This document shows, piece after piece, positions 1 to 7,947 of a DNA stretch of 54,522 nucleotides. The stretch is taken from contig JAOAPH010000153.1 in NCBI GenBank assembly GCA_025462835.1, positions 1-54,522 on the forward strand, given 5' to 3'. The stretch is from Candidatus Angelobacter sp. Its GTDB lineage: Bacteria; Acidobacteriota; Terriglobia; Terriglobales; Acidobacteriaceae. How positions within the stretch are numbered: the stretch's first letter is position 1; each line of letters starts with the position of its first letter. The notes below the pieces were generated by a model, which was given only the letters and a program-made list of their open reading frames with translations, did no database searches and was not told where the DNA came from. The position numbers and the translations under genes are program-made.

Positions 1-539
1 CTTCCCGCTGCCTGACTTTGCTTTGACGGAGTAAAGAAGACACGAAGCCACAGCTCGTCTGCAGGATCATACTTGGCTCCAAAGATCTCCTGTGCCTCGG
101 GTGTTAGCGACGCCATTCCCTCGCCACTCCTTGGGCCAGTGCCAACGAGGATAAGTTTTCGGACAAGGTCTGGCCGGTCGATCGTGAACTGCTGCGCGAC
201 GAGGCCGCCCATCGAAAATCCGAGAGCGTCGAGCTTCTTAACGCCGAGGGCGTCGATGAAAGCAGCTGCGTGCCGCGCCATCTCTTCGATCGAGGTCGGA
301 ACCTCACCGCTAGAGCTAGAGACGCCGGCGTTGTTGAACAAGATCACTTCGCGGTCCTGGGCAAATCCGTCGGTCAATGCGGGATCCCAGTGATCGATGG
401 TTCCGGTAATGTGCATGAAGAAAAGCAGCGGGACAGTCCGTTCCCCAGCGCCTCGTTTGGAGAAGCGCCGGTATGCAAAACGAATGCCGGCTGCTTCAAC
501 AAACTGGGTCGGTGCTAGCTGGTGCATGTAGTTACTCAT
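1..539 (-). CDS. alpha/beta hydrolase, 3' part outside the window
   Basis: The reverse strand opens at an ATG ending at base 539 and stays open to the window edge, giving 179 residues of an alpha/beta-fold hydrolase. An FMHITG strand-loop near residues 41-46 resembles the oxyanion-hole region, and the nucleophile elbow GFSMGG at 107-112 gives Ser109 as catalytic residue. The Asp and His of the triad would lie beyond the edge. It starts 29 bases after the stop of the SDR at 569-1318 on the same strand, so the two are probably one transcript under the divergent SDR/LysR promoter. Substrate unknown: it could be an esterase, an epoxide hydrolase-like enzyme or a ring-cleavage hydrolase. Confidence 0.85.
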   Translation of the reverse strand, partial: MSNYMHQLAPTQFVEAAGIRFAYRRFSKRGAGERTVPLLFFMHITGTIDHWDPALTDGFAQDREVILFNNAGVSSSSGEVPTSIEEMARHAAAFIDALGVKKLDALGFSMGGLVAQQFTIDRPDLVRKLILVGTGPRSGEGMASLTPEAQEIFGAKYDPADELWLRVFFTPSKQSQAAG

Positions 540-568
540 AAAAGGTCCGTATGCAGGCAGAGCTCGAA

Positions 569-1318
569 TCAGCCCGCGAGCATTCCTCCATCCACGGCGA
601 GGGACGCACCAATAATGTAGGAGGCCTTGTCAGAGCCAATGAACACAATGGCATTCGCAATCTCTTCGGGCAAGCCCATGCGCTTGGCAGGAATCTGTGC
701 CTCGAGGAAATTGGATTTGTTTTCCTGATTTTGCGCAAAGTGGTTGAACATCCTCGTTTCCGTCGGACCGGGGCCAACGATGTTGACACGAATGCCTGTG
801 CCCGCGAGTTCAATGGCCGCAGACTTCGTGATACCCTCCACGGCATGTTTGCTGCCGACATACACTGCTGCGCTCGGGCCGCCGACTTTGCCGTACGAAG
901 ACGAGATGTTAACAATGCTGCCTTTGCCTTTCGGAAGCATGGCCCGAATCTCGTACTTCATGCACAGAAGCACCCCAAGCACATTCGTGTCGAAGATGGC
1001 TTGGTAACTCTCCGGGGTTACATCGGCAACCGAACCCGGGTCGCCCACTGTGCCGGCGTTATTGACGGCAACGTCGAGTCGACCGAAACGAGCGATGATC
1101 TTGTCGACGAGACTCTTGACTTCCTCCTCATGCCGCACGTCGGTGCGCACAAATTCGGCCTCAGTGCCGAGGTTGCGCAATTCAGTGGCAAGTTTCTGGC
1201 CTTCATCTTCGTGTCGGCCAGACACGACCACCCGTGCTCCATCACGTGCGAAAGCCTGGGCCGTCGCGCGACCGATGCCTGTCAGGGCGCCGGTAATCAA
1301 AACAACTGGTGAACTCAT
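569..1318 (-). CDS. short-chain dehydrogenase/reductase (cassette copy A, intact)
   Basis: This is a 249-residue classical SDR. The cofactor motif TGALTGIG is at residues 9-16, NNAG at 86-89, the catalytic Ser near 140, and the Tyr153/Lys157 pair sits in YVGSK. The C-terminus IGASLAVDGGM is typical of FabG-like oxidoreductases. An in-frame start lies ten codons upstream, but ATG at 1318 is preceded by an AGGAGAGAG ribosome site and fits the family. It is transcribed divergently from the frameshifted LysR gene at 1491 and followed by the hydrolase at 1-539. A decayed duplicate lies at 5077-5382. It likely oxidises or reduces a small alcohol or ketone with NAD(P)(H); the substrate is not evident. 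Confidence 0.95.
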   Translation of the reverse strand: MSSPVVLITGALTGIGRATAQAFARDGARVVVSGRHEDEGQKLATELRNLGTEAEFVRTDVRHEEEVKSLVDKIIARFGRLDVAVNNAGTVGDPGSVADVTPESYQAIFDTNVLGVLLCMKYEIRAMLPKGKGSIVNISSSYGKVGGPSAAVYVGSKHAVEGITKSAAIELAGTGIRVNIVGPGPTETRMFNHFAQNQENKSNFLEAQIPAKRMGLPEEIANAIVFIGSDKASYIIGASLAVDGGMLAG

Positions 1319-1346
1319 GGATACTCTCTCCTCGATCTGGGGACCC

Positions 1347-1361
1347 ATGCAGGTAAGGCAT
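1347..1361. promoter_or_regulatory. LysR-type T-N11-A dyad, copy A site 1
   Basis: ATGCAGGTAAGGCAT is a dyad with outer arms ATGC/GCAT and fits the T-N11-A rule for LysR operators. It lies about 29 bases upstream of the SDR start. The same site with one change occurs at 5410-5424 in the duplicate cassette. Binding is inferred. Confidence 0.6.
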
Positions 1362-1460
1362 GACTAACGTCCGCCAATGCCCGCTCTGGATTAGCTCAGA
1401 CTCACTCGGTTAGATTGCTGCGTTAGGCGGTTGAACCATACTTTGTTAAGCTGGTGGGCA

Positions 1461-1475
1461 ATGCCTGGCAAGCAT
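1461..1475. promoter_or_regulatory. LysR-type T-N11-A dyad, copy A site 2
   Basis: ATGCCTGGCAAGCAT has the same ATGC/GCAT outer arms as the site at 1347-1361. It lies just upstream of the LysR start region, where autoregulation would be expected. The counterpart at 5535-5549 is a perfect six-base-arm palindrome. Confidence 0.6.
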
Positions 1476-1490
1476 GGGAGTAGGAATGGA

Positions 1491-2385
1491 ATGCGACATC
1501 TTCGCTATTTCGTCGCGGTTGCTGAGGCGGGAAGTCTGACAGTGGCGGCGGGGAAAACTGCACACCTCGCAACCTTCGTTGAGTCGGCAGATTCGAGATC
1601 TTGAGGACGAGGTAGGCGCCCAACTCCTGAAGCGCAGCGCTCGCGGCATCGAAGTCACAGCGGCGGGTCAAGCTTTTCTCGACCACGCCCGCTTGGTGCT
1701 CTCGCAGGTTGAAGCGGCCGCCGAAGCTGCACGCCGGGTTGCTCATCCCGCTAAGCCATGCTTCACCATGGGCTTTCTGACCGGACACGAATTGGCATGG
1801 ATGCCGGAAGCCCTGCGGATCTTGCGCGACGAACTGCCTAACATCGACGTGATGATATCGAGTCAATACTCGCCGCTGCTCGCGAATGCGCTTTCGAAAG
1901 GAACCGTCGACGCAGCTTTTCTTCGACGGGAACGAGGAATGTCAGACTTGGCGTTCCGTCTTCTCGTCAAGGAGCCCTTGGTGGTGGTCTTGCCTCGTGA
2001 CCACCATCTCGCTGCGCTCAAAGCCATCAGGCCTGGGGATCTAGTAGGCGAGACATTCGTGACCGTGTCGGACACGGCTCCTGTACTGCGTGTGGTCATC
2101 GACAATTACCTGAAGCGGTCCGGAATCAATATCACACCAGCTCACGAGGCGGACCACCTCGCCATGGGAATGTCATTAATAGCCTCGACGCGCGGCGTAG
2201 GGCTGTTCCCTGCTTACGCACAGAACTTTCTCCCTTCATCTGTAACGAGTCGTCCTCTCAAGGGAGATACGCCGACTATCGATCTGGTCCTCGGCTACAA
2301 GAAGTCGAACCAGTCTCCCATCCTGAAGCTCTTGCTTTCGAGATTGGGCGAGTTGGTTGCTCGTGCGTCAAATAAGACCCTGTAA
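1491..2385 (+). pseudogene. LysR-family regulator, frameshifted (cassette copy A)
   Basis: Compared with the intact copy at 5560-6471, this gene has lost one base at the start codon region and two bases near 1550, inside the winged-helix coding part. From ATG 1491 translation gives a normal LysR N-terminus (RYFVAVAEAGSLTVAA), then shifts frame and stops after about 37 codons. The correct frame resumes near 1558 and runs to 2385, encoding the rest of the DNA-binding domain and a complete ligand-binding domain closely similar to copy B. A TTG at 1579 could start a 268-residue protein, but it would lack the first half of the helix-turn-helix. It is most likely inactive, though a sequencing error cannot be excluded from one sequence. 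Confidence 0.8.
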
Positions 2386-2551
2386 AACTCGAGATGCATC
2401 CCAGCAGAGGACTATGGAGAGAGTCGCCCGTCACCCGGAGAGCGATCCATAGCACTGCACAGATTGTTACTGCGATGCCGACTTAAGGTTACTAATCTTG
2501 GCGGCCGAGCATTCCGCCATAGTTTCAGCTAGGTCCCTTTCAGCCCAAACG

Positions 2552-2568
2552 TATTCCGATTTGGAATA
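2552..2568. promoter_or_regulatory. perfect dyad upstream of the SDR gene at 2697
   Basis: The 311 bases between the LysR pseudogene and the next SDR contain no gene. They hold one clear signal: TATTCC, five bases, GGAATA, a perfect dyad that also fits T-N11-A. It lies 129 bases upstream of the SDR start and differs in sequence from the ATGC/GCAT dyads. Its role as an operator is a guess from position and symmetry. Confidence 0.4.
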
Positions 2569-2696
2569 GCTTGCATTCCCCAGACTGTCAATCCGCCTGC
2601 AAGAATGGCGCATCGAATGTGACAGGTCCGAGCAAGATCGCGGTCAGTTCAATCAGTGGAGTAGTGAATTGTTCACAGAAAGCCAAAGGAGATTTT

Positions 2697-3437
2697 ATGT
2701 CTAAGTTAGCCAATAAAGTGGCGCTCGTTACCGGCGGTTCCCGGGGCATTGGCGCGGCGATCGCGAAGCGTCTGGCCGCGGATGGAGCGAGCGTGGCCAT
2801 TACGTATGCGAAGGACTCCAGCGCGGCTTCCGCCGTGGTCAAAGCGATTGAACTCGATGGCGGAAAGGCTGTCGCGATCCAAGCGGACGCTGTCGATACC
2901 GAAGCGGTGAAGGGCGCAGTCGAAAAGACGGTCGCGACCTTCGGTCGACTTGATGTGCTTGTGAACAATGCCGGCACGGCCATTCCGAAAACGTTTGAAG
3001 AGACGACGCTGGAAGAGATGGATCGCGTGATCAACATCAATATCCGCGGCGTATTCGTCGCCACCCAGGCGGCGCTGAAGCACATGAAAGATGGTGGTCG
3101 CATCATCATGATCGGTTCGTCCGTGGGTGAGCGTGTCCTAGTGCCCGGACTTGTGCCCTACTCGGCCACCAAGGGAGCCGTGAAGATATTTACCCAGAGC
3201 CTGTCCAGAGAGGTAGGGAGCCGTGGCATCACGGTAAACAACGTCCAGCCAGGTCCGATCGACACGGAATTGAACCCCGCCGCGGGGGATTGGGCGGTGC
3301 CTCAGAAGGCCGCCACAGCGCTCGACCGCTATGGGCGTGTTGATGAGGTGGCCGCGTTAGTGGCGTTTGTCGCCGGTCCGGAGTCCTCGTACATTACTGG
3401 GGCGAATCTTACCGTGGATGGCGGAATGAATGCCTGA
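2697..3437 (+). CDS. short-chain dehydrogenase/reductase, FabG-like
   Basis: This 246-residue SDR has TGGSRGIG at residues 12-19, NNAG at 90-93, catalytic Ser 141/142, and Tyr155/Lys159 in YSATK. The ending ITGANLTVDGGM is typical of the family. The frame extends 42 codons upstream, but AAAGGAGAT just before ATG 2697 fixes the start. It is a lone plus-strand gene, convergent with the cupin operon. It is more distant from the SDR at 569 than the duplicate remnant is, so it is not part of the recent duplication. Related proteins reduce ketones or 3-oxoacyl thioesters with NADPH; the substrate here is unknown. Confidence 0.95.
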   Translation: MSKLANKVALVTGGSRGIGAAIAKRLAADGASVAITYAKDSSAASAVVKAIELDGGKAVAIQADAVDTEAVKGAVEKTVATFGRLDVLVNNAGTAIPKTFEETTLEEMDRVININIRGVFVATQAALKHMKDGGRIIMIGSSVGERVLVPGLVPYSATKGAVKIFTQSLSREVGSRGITVNNVQPGPIDTELNPAAGDWAVPQKAATALDRYGRVDEVAALVAFVAGPESSYITGANLTVDGGMNA

Positions 3438-3451
3438 ACCAACGCACACAC

Positions 3452-3625
3452 TCAGTCCACGGATCTGAAGAAAGAGGCGATGCGGATTTGTTGTAGTGCA
3501 CCAGCGTGGCCTTTTATCTGCCCGAGGGCACAGGTCACCGAGAGACCAGCAGTTACCGCCTTCAGCTGCGACCAGCGCGTCAACCCTCCGTGCGCTTCAA
3601 GAGCAAGCTCTAACAGGGATTTCAT
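3452..3625 (-). pseudogene. truncated fragment of an uncharacterised protein
   Basis: A 57-codon reading frame starts with ATG overlapping the cupin stop codon (ATGA), so it would be translationally coupled. The product begins MKSLLELALEAHGGLTRW and then QLKAVTAGLSV, which I recall as the N-terminus of a longer soluble or periplasmic family of about 250 residues. Here it ends abruptly after 57 residues. It looks like the 5' remnant of the third gene of the SDR-cupin operon. The family memory is approximate. Confidence 0.45.
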
Positions 3626-4203
3626 GTTCTTGCGCCATTCAGGAAAAAGAGCATCGTGACGGGCTTGGTGCCTTTGTTTCGCCATGCATGGCGTGTACCG
3701 TTTTGCACAACCACGTCGCCGCGTTTCAAATGAAGAATCTCGCCGTCGTCCAACTCCAGCCAAATCTCTCCGTCGTAGACAACCGAGTAGTCCACGGTGT
3801 TCGTTTTGTGCATTCCTGGATCTTCCTTTTCGAAGTGATCGGCTAATCCCCTCAAACGAATCAACGCTTCTTCTTGTGCGGCCGCACCATCGAAAGACGG
3901 ATCCGCGAAGAATGAACCGGGCGGAAATGTCACAAAGTGCAGACTCGTGCCGCCAGGTCCCGGAACGACGGAGTCGGGATAGCGGCCAAACCTTTGCTCT
4001 TTGCTGAGATCCGGGGTCACCGGATTGACCCAGATGAGGGTGTGTTCATAGCCGGGAACGGTCTTGAACTCGTAGGCTTGCATCGGCCGGTCGCTTTGGA
4101 CGACGGACTTTCCGTTTACATTTTCCGTTACGACACGCCGGTAAGTGCTCGGTTTCTTACCGCGATTGGACAACTCTCTTTTCTTAGAGGCCGCTCCATT
4201 CAT
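3622..4203 (-). CDS. cupin-domain protein
   Basis: This is a 193-residue single-domain cupin. The N-terminal half resembles the sugar-free part of small gentisate-dioxygenase-like cupins. The C-terminal barrel carries MHKTNTVDYSVVYDGEIWLELDDG (about residues 130-153), then LKRGDVVVQNGTRHAW. The usual first-motif metal ligands are represented by His131 and Glu near 146, and the second motif keeps a His in GTRHAW. AAAGGAGAA precedes the ATG. It lies 84 bases after the SDR at 4288-5028 on the same strand and overlaps the fragment at 3452-3625, so it belongs to that operon. It may isomerise, oxygenate or simply bind a small polar metabolite; the sequence does not decide. Confidence 0.85.
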   Translation of the reverse strand: MNGAASKKRELSNRGKKPSTYRRVVTENVNGKSVVQSDRPMQAYEFKTVPGYEHTLIWVNPVTPDLSKEQRFGRYPDSVVPGPGGTSLHFVTFPPGSFFADPSFDGAAAQEEALIRLRGLADHFEKEDPGMHKTNTVDYSVVYDGEIWLELDDGEILHLKRGDVVVQNGTRHAWRNKGTKPVTMLFFLNGART

Positions 4204-4287
4204 GGCCTTTCTCCTTTGACGCCAATGTCGTCGCCCGCGCCCGGCGATCTCGCTAAAAAAATTCCGCCCTTTCGATTAGATCTGCGG

Positions 4288-5028
4288 TTAAATCTGCGCT
4301 CTGCCGCCGTCGACGAATAGTTCGATACCCGTGACGAAACTGGAATCATCCGACGCCAGAAACAACGCCACTTTTGCAACTTCATCGGGTTCCCCCATGC
4401 GTCCCATCGGGACGGTGGACACAATCCGCGCGATCACGTCTGCAGATTGCCGACTCGCCAGCGGCGTATTGATCGGACCCGGACTAACAACGTTTGAGCG
4501 GATACGGCGGTCCTTCAGATCTGTAGTCCAAGTCCGCACGAAAGAGCGGATGGCCGCCTTACTCGCGGCGTAGACACCGAAGGCGGCAGTACCCTTAACA
4601 CTCGCGACAGAGCCGTTGAGAATGATTGAGCCACCATCATTCAGTAGCGGTAAGGCCTTTTGCACCGTGAACAGCGTTCCCCTCACATTGATGTTGAATA
4701 GTTTGTCGAAATGCTCTTCGGTGACGGCTCCAAAGGGAACAAATTCGCCAATGCCGGCGTTGGCGAAAACAATATCGATTCGCCCCTTCACCTTAGAGAC
4801 GGTCTCGTAAAGGCGAGCAAGGTCGGCCAATTTTGCAACGTCTCCCTGAACTCCAGAAACGTTGGCACCGATTGCCTTCACGGCCTCATCGAGTTCCTTT
4901 TGGCGACGGCCCGTGATAAAGACATAGGCACCCTCTTTAACGAAAAGTTTTGCTGTAGCCAAGCCAATCCCTTCTGTGCCCCCGGTTATGACTGCTACTT
5001 TCCCCTGCAACTTCTTAGCTTCGGTCAT
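4288..5028 (-). CDS. short-chain dehydrogenase/reductase
   Basis: This 246-residue SDR has TGGTEGIG at residues 15-22, NAG at 90-92, Ser140, and Tyr153/Lys157 in YAASK. The terminal VTGIELFVDGG is typical. Two ATGs lie close together. ATG 5028 is preferred because GGAGGAG sits nine bases ahead of it, whereas the ATG six bases earlier would overlap the site. It lies between the SDR remnant 5077-5382 (upstream) and the cupin gene (downstream), all on the minus strand. It is therefore probably driven by the LysR-controlled divergent promoter at 5383-5559 now that the first gene of the operon has decayed. Confidence 0.95.
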   Translation of the reverse strand: MTEAKKLQGKVAVITGGTEGIGLATAKLFVKEGAYVFITGRRQKELDEAVKAIGANVSGVQGDVAKLADLARLYETVSKVKGRIDIVFANAGIGEFVPFGAVTEEHFDKLFNINVRGTLFTVQKALPLLNDGGSIILNGSVASVKGTAAFGVYAASKAAIRSFVRTWTTDLKDRRIRSNVVSPGPINTPLASRQSADVIARIVSTVPMGRMGEPDEVAKVALFLASDDSSFVTGIELFVDGGRAQI

Positions 5029-5076
5029 CGGCATTCTCCTCCTTATCCGCTCCCTCAATTTGCGCCTTCCACGCCT

Positions 5077-5382
5077 TCAGCTCCAGAGATCGAAGGTGGC
5101 CGTGTAGCTCTCTGTTGTCTGCTCGGTTACGAGGCCGTGCAATCCTTCCGCCACGGCATTGTTGACCGCAATATCCTTGCGCACGTCTTCCTCGTTGCGG
5201 ACGTCGGTACGAACAAAAATGGCTTCTGCTCCGAGCGCTTGTAGCTCTGCAGCTAACTTTTTTCCTTCTTTGTCTCGAAGACCGGACACGACAACATGTG
5301 CTCCTTCTTGCACAAAGATTATTGCGGCAGCGCGACCGATGCCGGTCAGTGCGCCGGTAACTAAAACAACGGGTGAACTCAT
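5077..5382 (-). pseudogene. short-chain dehydrogenase remnant (cassette copy B)
   Basis: From ATG 5382 the product begins MSSPVVLVTGALTGIGRA and matches the SDR at 569-1318 almost residue for residue up to FVRTDVRNEEDV. It then lacks about 15 residues before the NNAG region, which is altered to NNAV, and runs out near ESYTATFD with a stop. The catalytic Ser, Tyr and Lys and the whole C-terminal half are absent, so it cannot be an active SDR. It keeps the divergent promoter arrangement with LysR copy B. It is a decayed duplicate whose promoter may now serve the downstream SDR-cupin genes. Confidence 0.85.
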
Positions 5383-5409
5383 AGCATCTGCCTCCTTGAT
5401 CTGAAACCC

Positions 5410-5424
5410 ATGCAGGTCAGGCAT
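5410..5424. promoter_or_regulatory. LysR-type T-N11-A dyad, copy B site 1
   Basis: ATGCAGGTCAGGCAT lies in the divergent promoter of copy B, 28 bases upstream of the remnant SDR start. It is equivalent to 1347-1361 with a single base change, which leaves the ATGC/GCAT arms intact. Confidence 0.6.
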
Positions 5425-5534
5425 GACAAAACGTCCGCCGAAAGCTGCTTCCGGGATAGCTCAGATCAGCTCATTGGATTGAAAACTTCGCCAGTAGTTG
5501 CACCCTTGAAACATACTTTGTTAAGCTCGCATCG

Positions 5535-5549
5535 ATGCCTCACAGGCAT
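5535..5549. promoter_or_regulatory. LysR-type perfect dyad, copy B site 2
   Basis: ATGCCTCACAGGCAT is a perfect palindrome with arms ATGCCT/AGGCAT and three bases between. It fits T-N11-A and lies 10 bases before the LysR ATG. It is the best copy of the four related sites and probably the autoregulatory operator. Confidence 0.65.
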
Positions 5550-5559
5550 GGGAGTGGGA

Positions 5560-6471
5560 ATGGAATTACGACATTTTCGCTATTTCGTCGCGGTTGCCGA
5601 AGCGGGAAGTCTGACCGTGGCAGCAGAGCAAAAACTGCACACGTCACAACCTTCGTTGAGTCGGCAGATTCGGGATCTTGAAAACGAGGTCGGTGCCCAA
5701 CTGCTGAGGCGCAGCGCTCGGGGCATCGAACTGACACCGGCGGGCGGAGCCTTTCTTGATCACGCCCGCTCAGTGCTATCGCAGGTTGAAGCGGCAGGCG
5801 AAGCAGCACGCCGAGTCGCTCATCCTGCCAAGCCCTGCTTCACCATGGGCTTTCTGACCGGACACGAATTGAGATGGATGCCGGAAGCCTTGCAGATCTT
5901 GCGAGATGAACTACCTAACATCGACGTGATGGTATCGAGTCAATACTCGCCGCGGCTCGCGGACGGCCTTTCGAAAGGAAGAATCGATGCAGCTGTTCTT
6001 CGGCGGGAAAAAGGAGTGCCAGGGTTGGGGTTCCGTCTTCTCGTCAAGGAGCCCTTGATGGTGGTCTTGCCTAGTGACCACCGCCTCGCTGCGCACAAAG
6101 CTATCAGTCCGCGGGATCTAGCGGGTGAGAAATTCGTGACCGTGTCAGACACGGCTCCAGTGCTGCGTGGGATCATCGACGATTACCTGAAGCGGTCCGG
6201 AGTCAATATCACGCCCGCGCACGAAGCGGACCATCTCGCCATGGGAATGTCATTAATAGCGTCGACGGGTGGCGTCGGACTGCTACCTGCTTACGCACTG
6301 AACTTTCTCCCTTCGTCTGTAACGAGTCGTCCTTTGAAGGGAGATACGCCAACTGTCGATCTGGTCCTCGGCTACAGAAAGTCGAACCAGTCTCCCATCC
6401 TGAAGCTTTTTCTTTCGAGATTGGACGACTTGGTCGCTCGTGCGTCAAATAAGACCATCAGTGCCCATTGA
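5560..6471 (+). CDS. LysR-family transcriptional regulator (cassette copy B, intact)
   Basis: This is a 303-residue LysR regulator. The winged helix-turn-helix occupies about residues 1-60 (MELRHFRYFVAVAEAGSLT, SQPSLSRQIRDLE), followed by a linker helix and a two-lobe effector domain from about 90. The open frame extends 50 codons upstream through the conserved operator, so ATG 5560, preceded by GGGAGTGGGA and matching the family start, is chosen. It is divergent from the SDR remnant and the SDR-cupin genes. Its 3' end overlaps the convergent CPBP gene by 14 bases. Because copy A is frameshifted, this is the only LysR of the pair able to bind all four dyads. The inducer is unknown. Confidence 0.95.
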   Translation: MELRHFRYFVAVAEAGSLTVAAEQKLHTSQPSLSRQIRDLENEVGAQLLRRSARGIELTPAGGAFLDHARSVLSQVEAAGEAARRVAHPAKPCFTMGFLTGHELRWMPEALQILRDELPNIDVMVSSQYSPRLADGLSKGRIDAAVLRREKGVPGLGFRLLVKEPLMVVLPSDHRLAAHKAISPRDLAGEKFVTVSDTAPVLRGIIDDYLKRSGVNITPAHEADHLAMGMSLIASTGGVGLLPAYALNFLPSSVTSRPLKGDTPTVDLVLGYRKSNQSPILKLFLSRLDDLVARASNKTISAH

Positions 6472-7186
6472 AAATCCTGAGCCCTACGTAAAGGAGCATG
6501 ACGTTGTTGAGCGAATGCATGATGATGGTATTGAAGGTTGAGCCTGTGCGTACCCGGACGTATCCGGCGACGACCGCGAAGATGAAGACGTAGGGCGCCA
6601 CGACCAACGAGCCGTGCATCAAGGCGAAGAGCGTGGCCATTGCGAAAATCGCACCGTGCACATTCAAGCGTGTCCGCAACCATGAAAGCAGAACTCCGCG
6701 GAAAAATACTTCTTCGAAGATCGGAACAATCAAGCAGCCACGCACTATGGCAATGATCCAGGCCGGTGTCGGTTGTCCTTGAAGCCGTTTCGCGTCTGTT
6801 GCGAAGGCTGTGATCTGCGTTGCGACTGTAGAAACGCTTCCGAAGATCGACCCGAGACAGAAGTAGAACACTACGATGGCAACGACAGATGCGATCCAAA
6901 TCCCCACACTGGCGATTGCGTCTTGCGCGCCCGATGGTCGTAATGCGATTGGTGGCTCTGTCACTGGGCTAAACCGGAGGCAAAAGGTGATCAGAAGCAC
7001 CATATAAACCTGCAAGGTCACGATCTGGGGGACGGTTGTCCCCCAACCGCTGCCAAGCAATCGGTGGAATACGAAGTAGCCAACAGTTCCAACGACTGCA
7101 GCGGCAAAGACGCTGCTGCCGAACGCTATCAAGAGCTTCTTGCCCTCGACGGATTGCCCAACTTTATGTGGAGCGGATGTGATCAT
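6458..7186 (-). CDS. CPBP-family intramembrane metalloprotease
   Basis: This is a 242-residue, multi-spanning membrane protein of the CAAX-protease/bacteriocin-processing (Abi) family. All family motifs are present: EEVFFRG (Glu158, Glu159, Arg163), a second motif with His191 (FALMHG), and a third with His224 and Asn227/228 (IIMHSLNN). These place the predicted metal site in the membrane. The start overlaps the stop of the upstream membrane protein by 23 bases, indicating coupled translation, and AGAGGTG precedes the ATG. The pair lies opposite a MarR regulator. Family members process prenylated or small peptides or act in bacteriocin immunity; the target here is unknown. Confidence 0.9.
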   Translation of the reverse strand: MITSAPHKVGQSVEGKKLLIAFGSSVFAAAVVGTVGYFVFHRLLGSGWGTTVPQIVTLQVYMVLLITFCLRFSPVTEPPIALRPSGAQDAIASVGIWIASVVAIVVFYFCLGSIFGSVSTVATQITAFATDAKRLQGQPTPAWIIAIVRGCLIVPIFEEVFFRGVLLSWLRTRLNVHGAIFAMATLFALMHGSLVVAPYVFIFAVVAGYVRVRTGSTFNTIIMHSLNNVMLLYVGLRIFNGH

Positions 7187-7877
7187 CGTTCACCTCTATA
7201 TTGCTTTGTTTGGAAAGCGAGAATCCAGCGGCAATCATCCAGACAAACCCGGGAAAGCGCGTCAGGGGAATCAGCGGAAGGAGTTTGACATTTAACATCT
7301 CAAACCAGCTCAGTTCGCCAGCAACTGCTACAACCAGACCGAGAATGACGATCCACTTCGGTAAAAGCTTGTAGAGGCCAGCGGTTACTGAGACTCCCGC
7401 TGCGAGCAGTCCAAAAAACACTGAATAGCCAAGACCTCCAAGCCCAAAGGAGACGCGGTAAAAGGCCTGAAGCAGGTTTGCGTCTTGCGATATGCCCGGA
7501 TATGTCATCGCCCACAAGAAGCAGGACGAGGTAACCACTCCCATCGCAGTGGCCAACCCACCAAAAAGCGCAATGTCTGCTCCGGCGGCTCTGACGCCCA
7601 GAAACTTCAGCCGCGCCACTATCGACATGGTGAAGATGCCAAGGGGTACCGCAGAGCCGAACTGGAGAAAGGCGCACAGTAAGGTTCCCCCTTGTCTTTG
7701 AGAAAAGAAGGCGACCATCCCATTCACACTTGCCGTTGGTCCCGGGAAATATGGCATTCCGCCAAACGCCGTGACAGGCATAAGACCGGCAAAAAACAGC
7801 ACGACAAAGACGGTGGCTACGATTCCGGAGTTTGGGCCTTGAAAGCGGGCTGGGGTGTTTTGAATAGGTTCGGTCAT
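7164..7877 (-). CDS. multi-spanning membrane protein of unknown function
   Basis: This 237-residue hydrophobic protein has about six or seven predicted membrane segments, beginning with GIVATVFVVLFFAGLMPVTAFGG near residue 20. ATG 7877 is chosen over an earlier in-frame start because AAGGAGAAATCG precedes it and the earlier start would lie inside the operator palindrome. I do not recognise the family with certainty; it resembles small DUF4386-like membrane proteins in size and layout. It is the first gene of a two-gene unit with the CPBP protease and is divergent from marR across 70 bases, so it is a likely MarR target. Confidence 0.75.
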   Translation of the reverse strand: MTEPIQNTPARFQGPNSGIVATVFVVLFFAGLMPVTAFGGMPYFPGPTASVNGMVAFFSQRQGGTLLCAFLQFGSAVPLGIFTMSIVARLKFLGVRAAGADIALFGGLATAMGVVTSSCFLWAMTYPGISQDANLLQAFYRVSFGLGGLGYSVFFGLLAAGVSVTAGLYKLLPKWIVILGLVVAVAGELSWFEMLNVKLLPLIPLTRFPGFVWMIAAGFSLSKQSNIEVNDDHIRST

Positions 7878-7900
7878 TCGATTTCTCCTTGGTTCCTTTA

Positions 7901-7929
7901 AATAATCATTACACTGAGTAATCATTATT
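7901..7929. promoter_or_regulatory. near-perfect palindrome, probable MarR operator
   Basis: A 29-base palindrome fills the space between the divergent membrane-protein and MarR genes. Each arm reads AATAAT, one base, ATTAC towards the centre, with mismatches only at single spacer bases and in the middle. The motif TAATCATTA occurs twice as a direct repeat within it. Position and AT-rich symmetry fit a MarR operator controlling both genes. Confidence 0.7.
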
Positions 7930-7947
7930 GCAAGTTATTGTTCACAA

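Noticed and set aside
1579-2385. Functional shorter LysR starting at TTG 1579
   Set aside because: It would lack the first half of the helix-turn-helix, and the lost part is still visible upstream in another frame.
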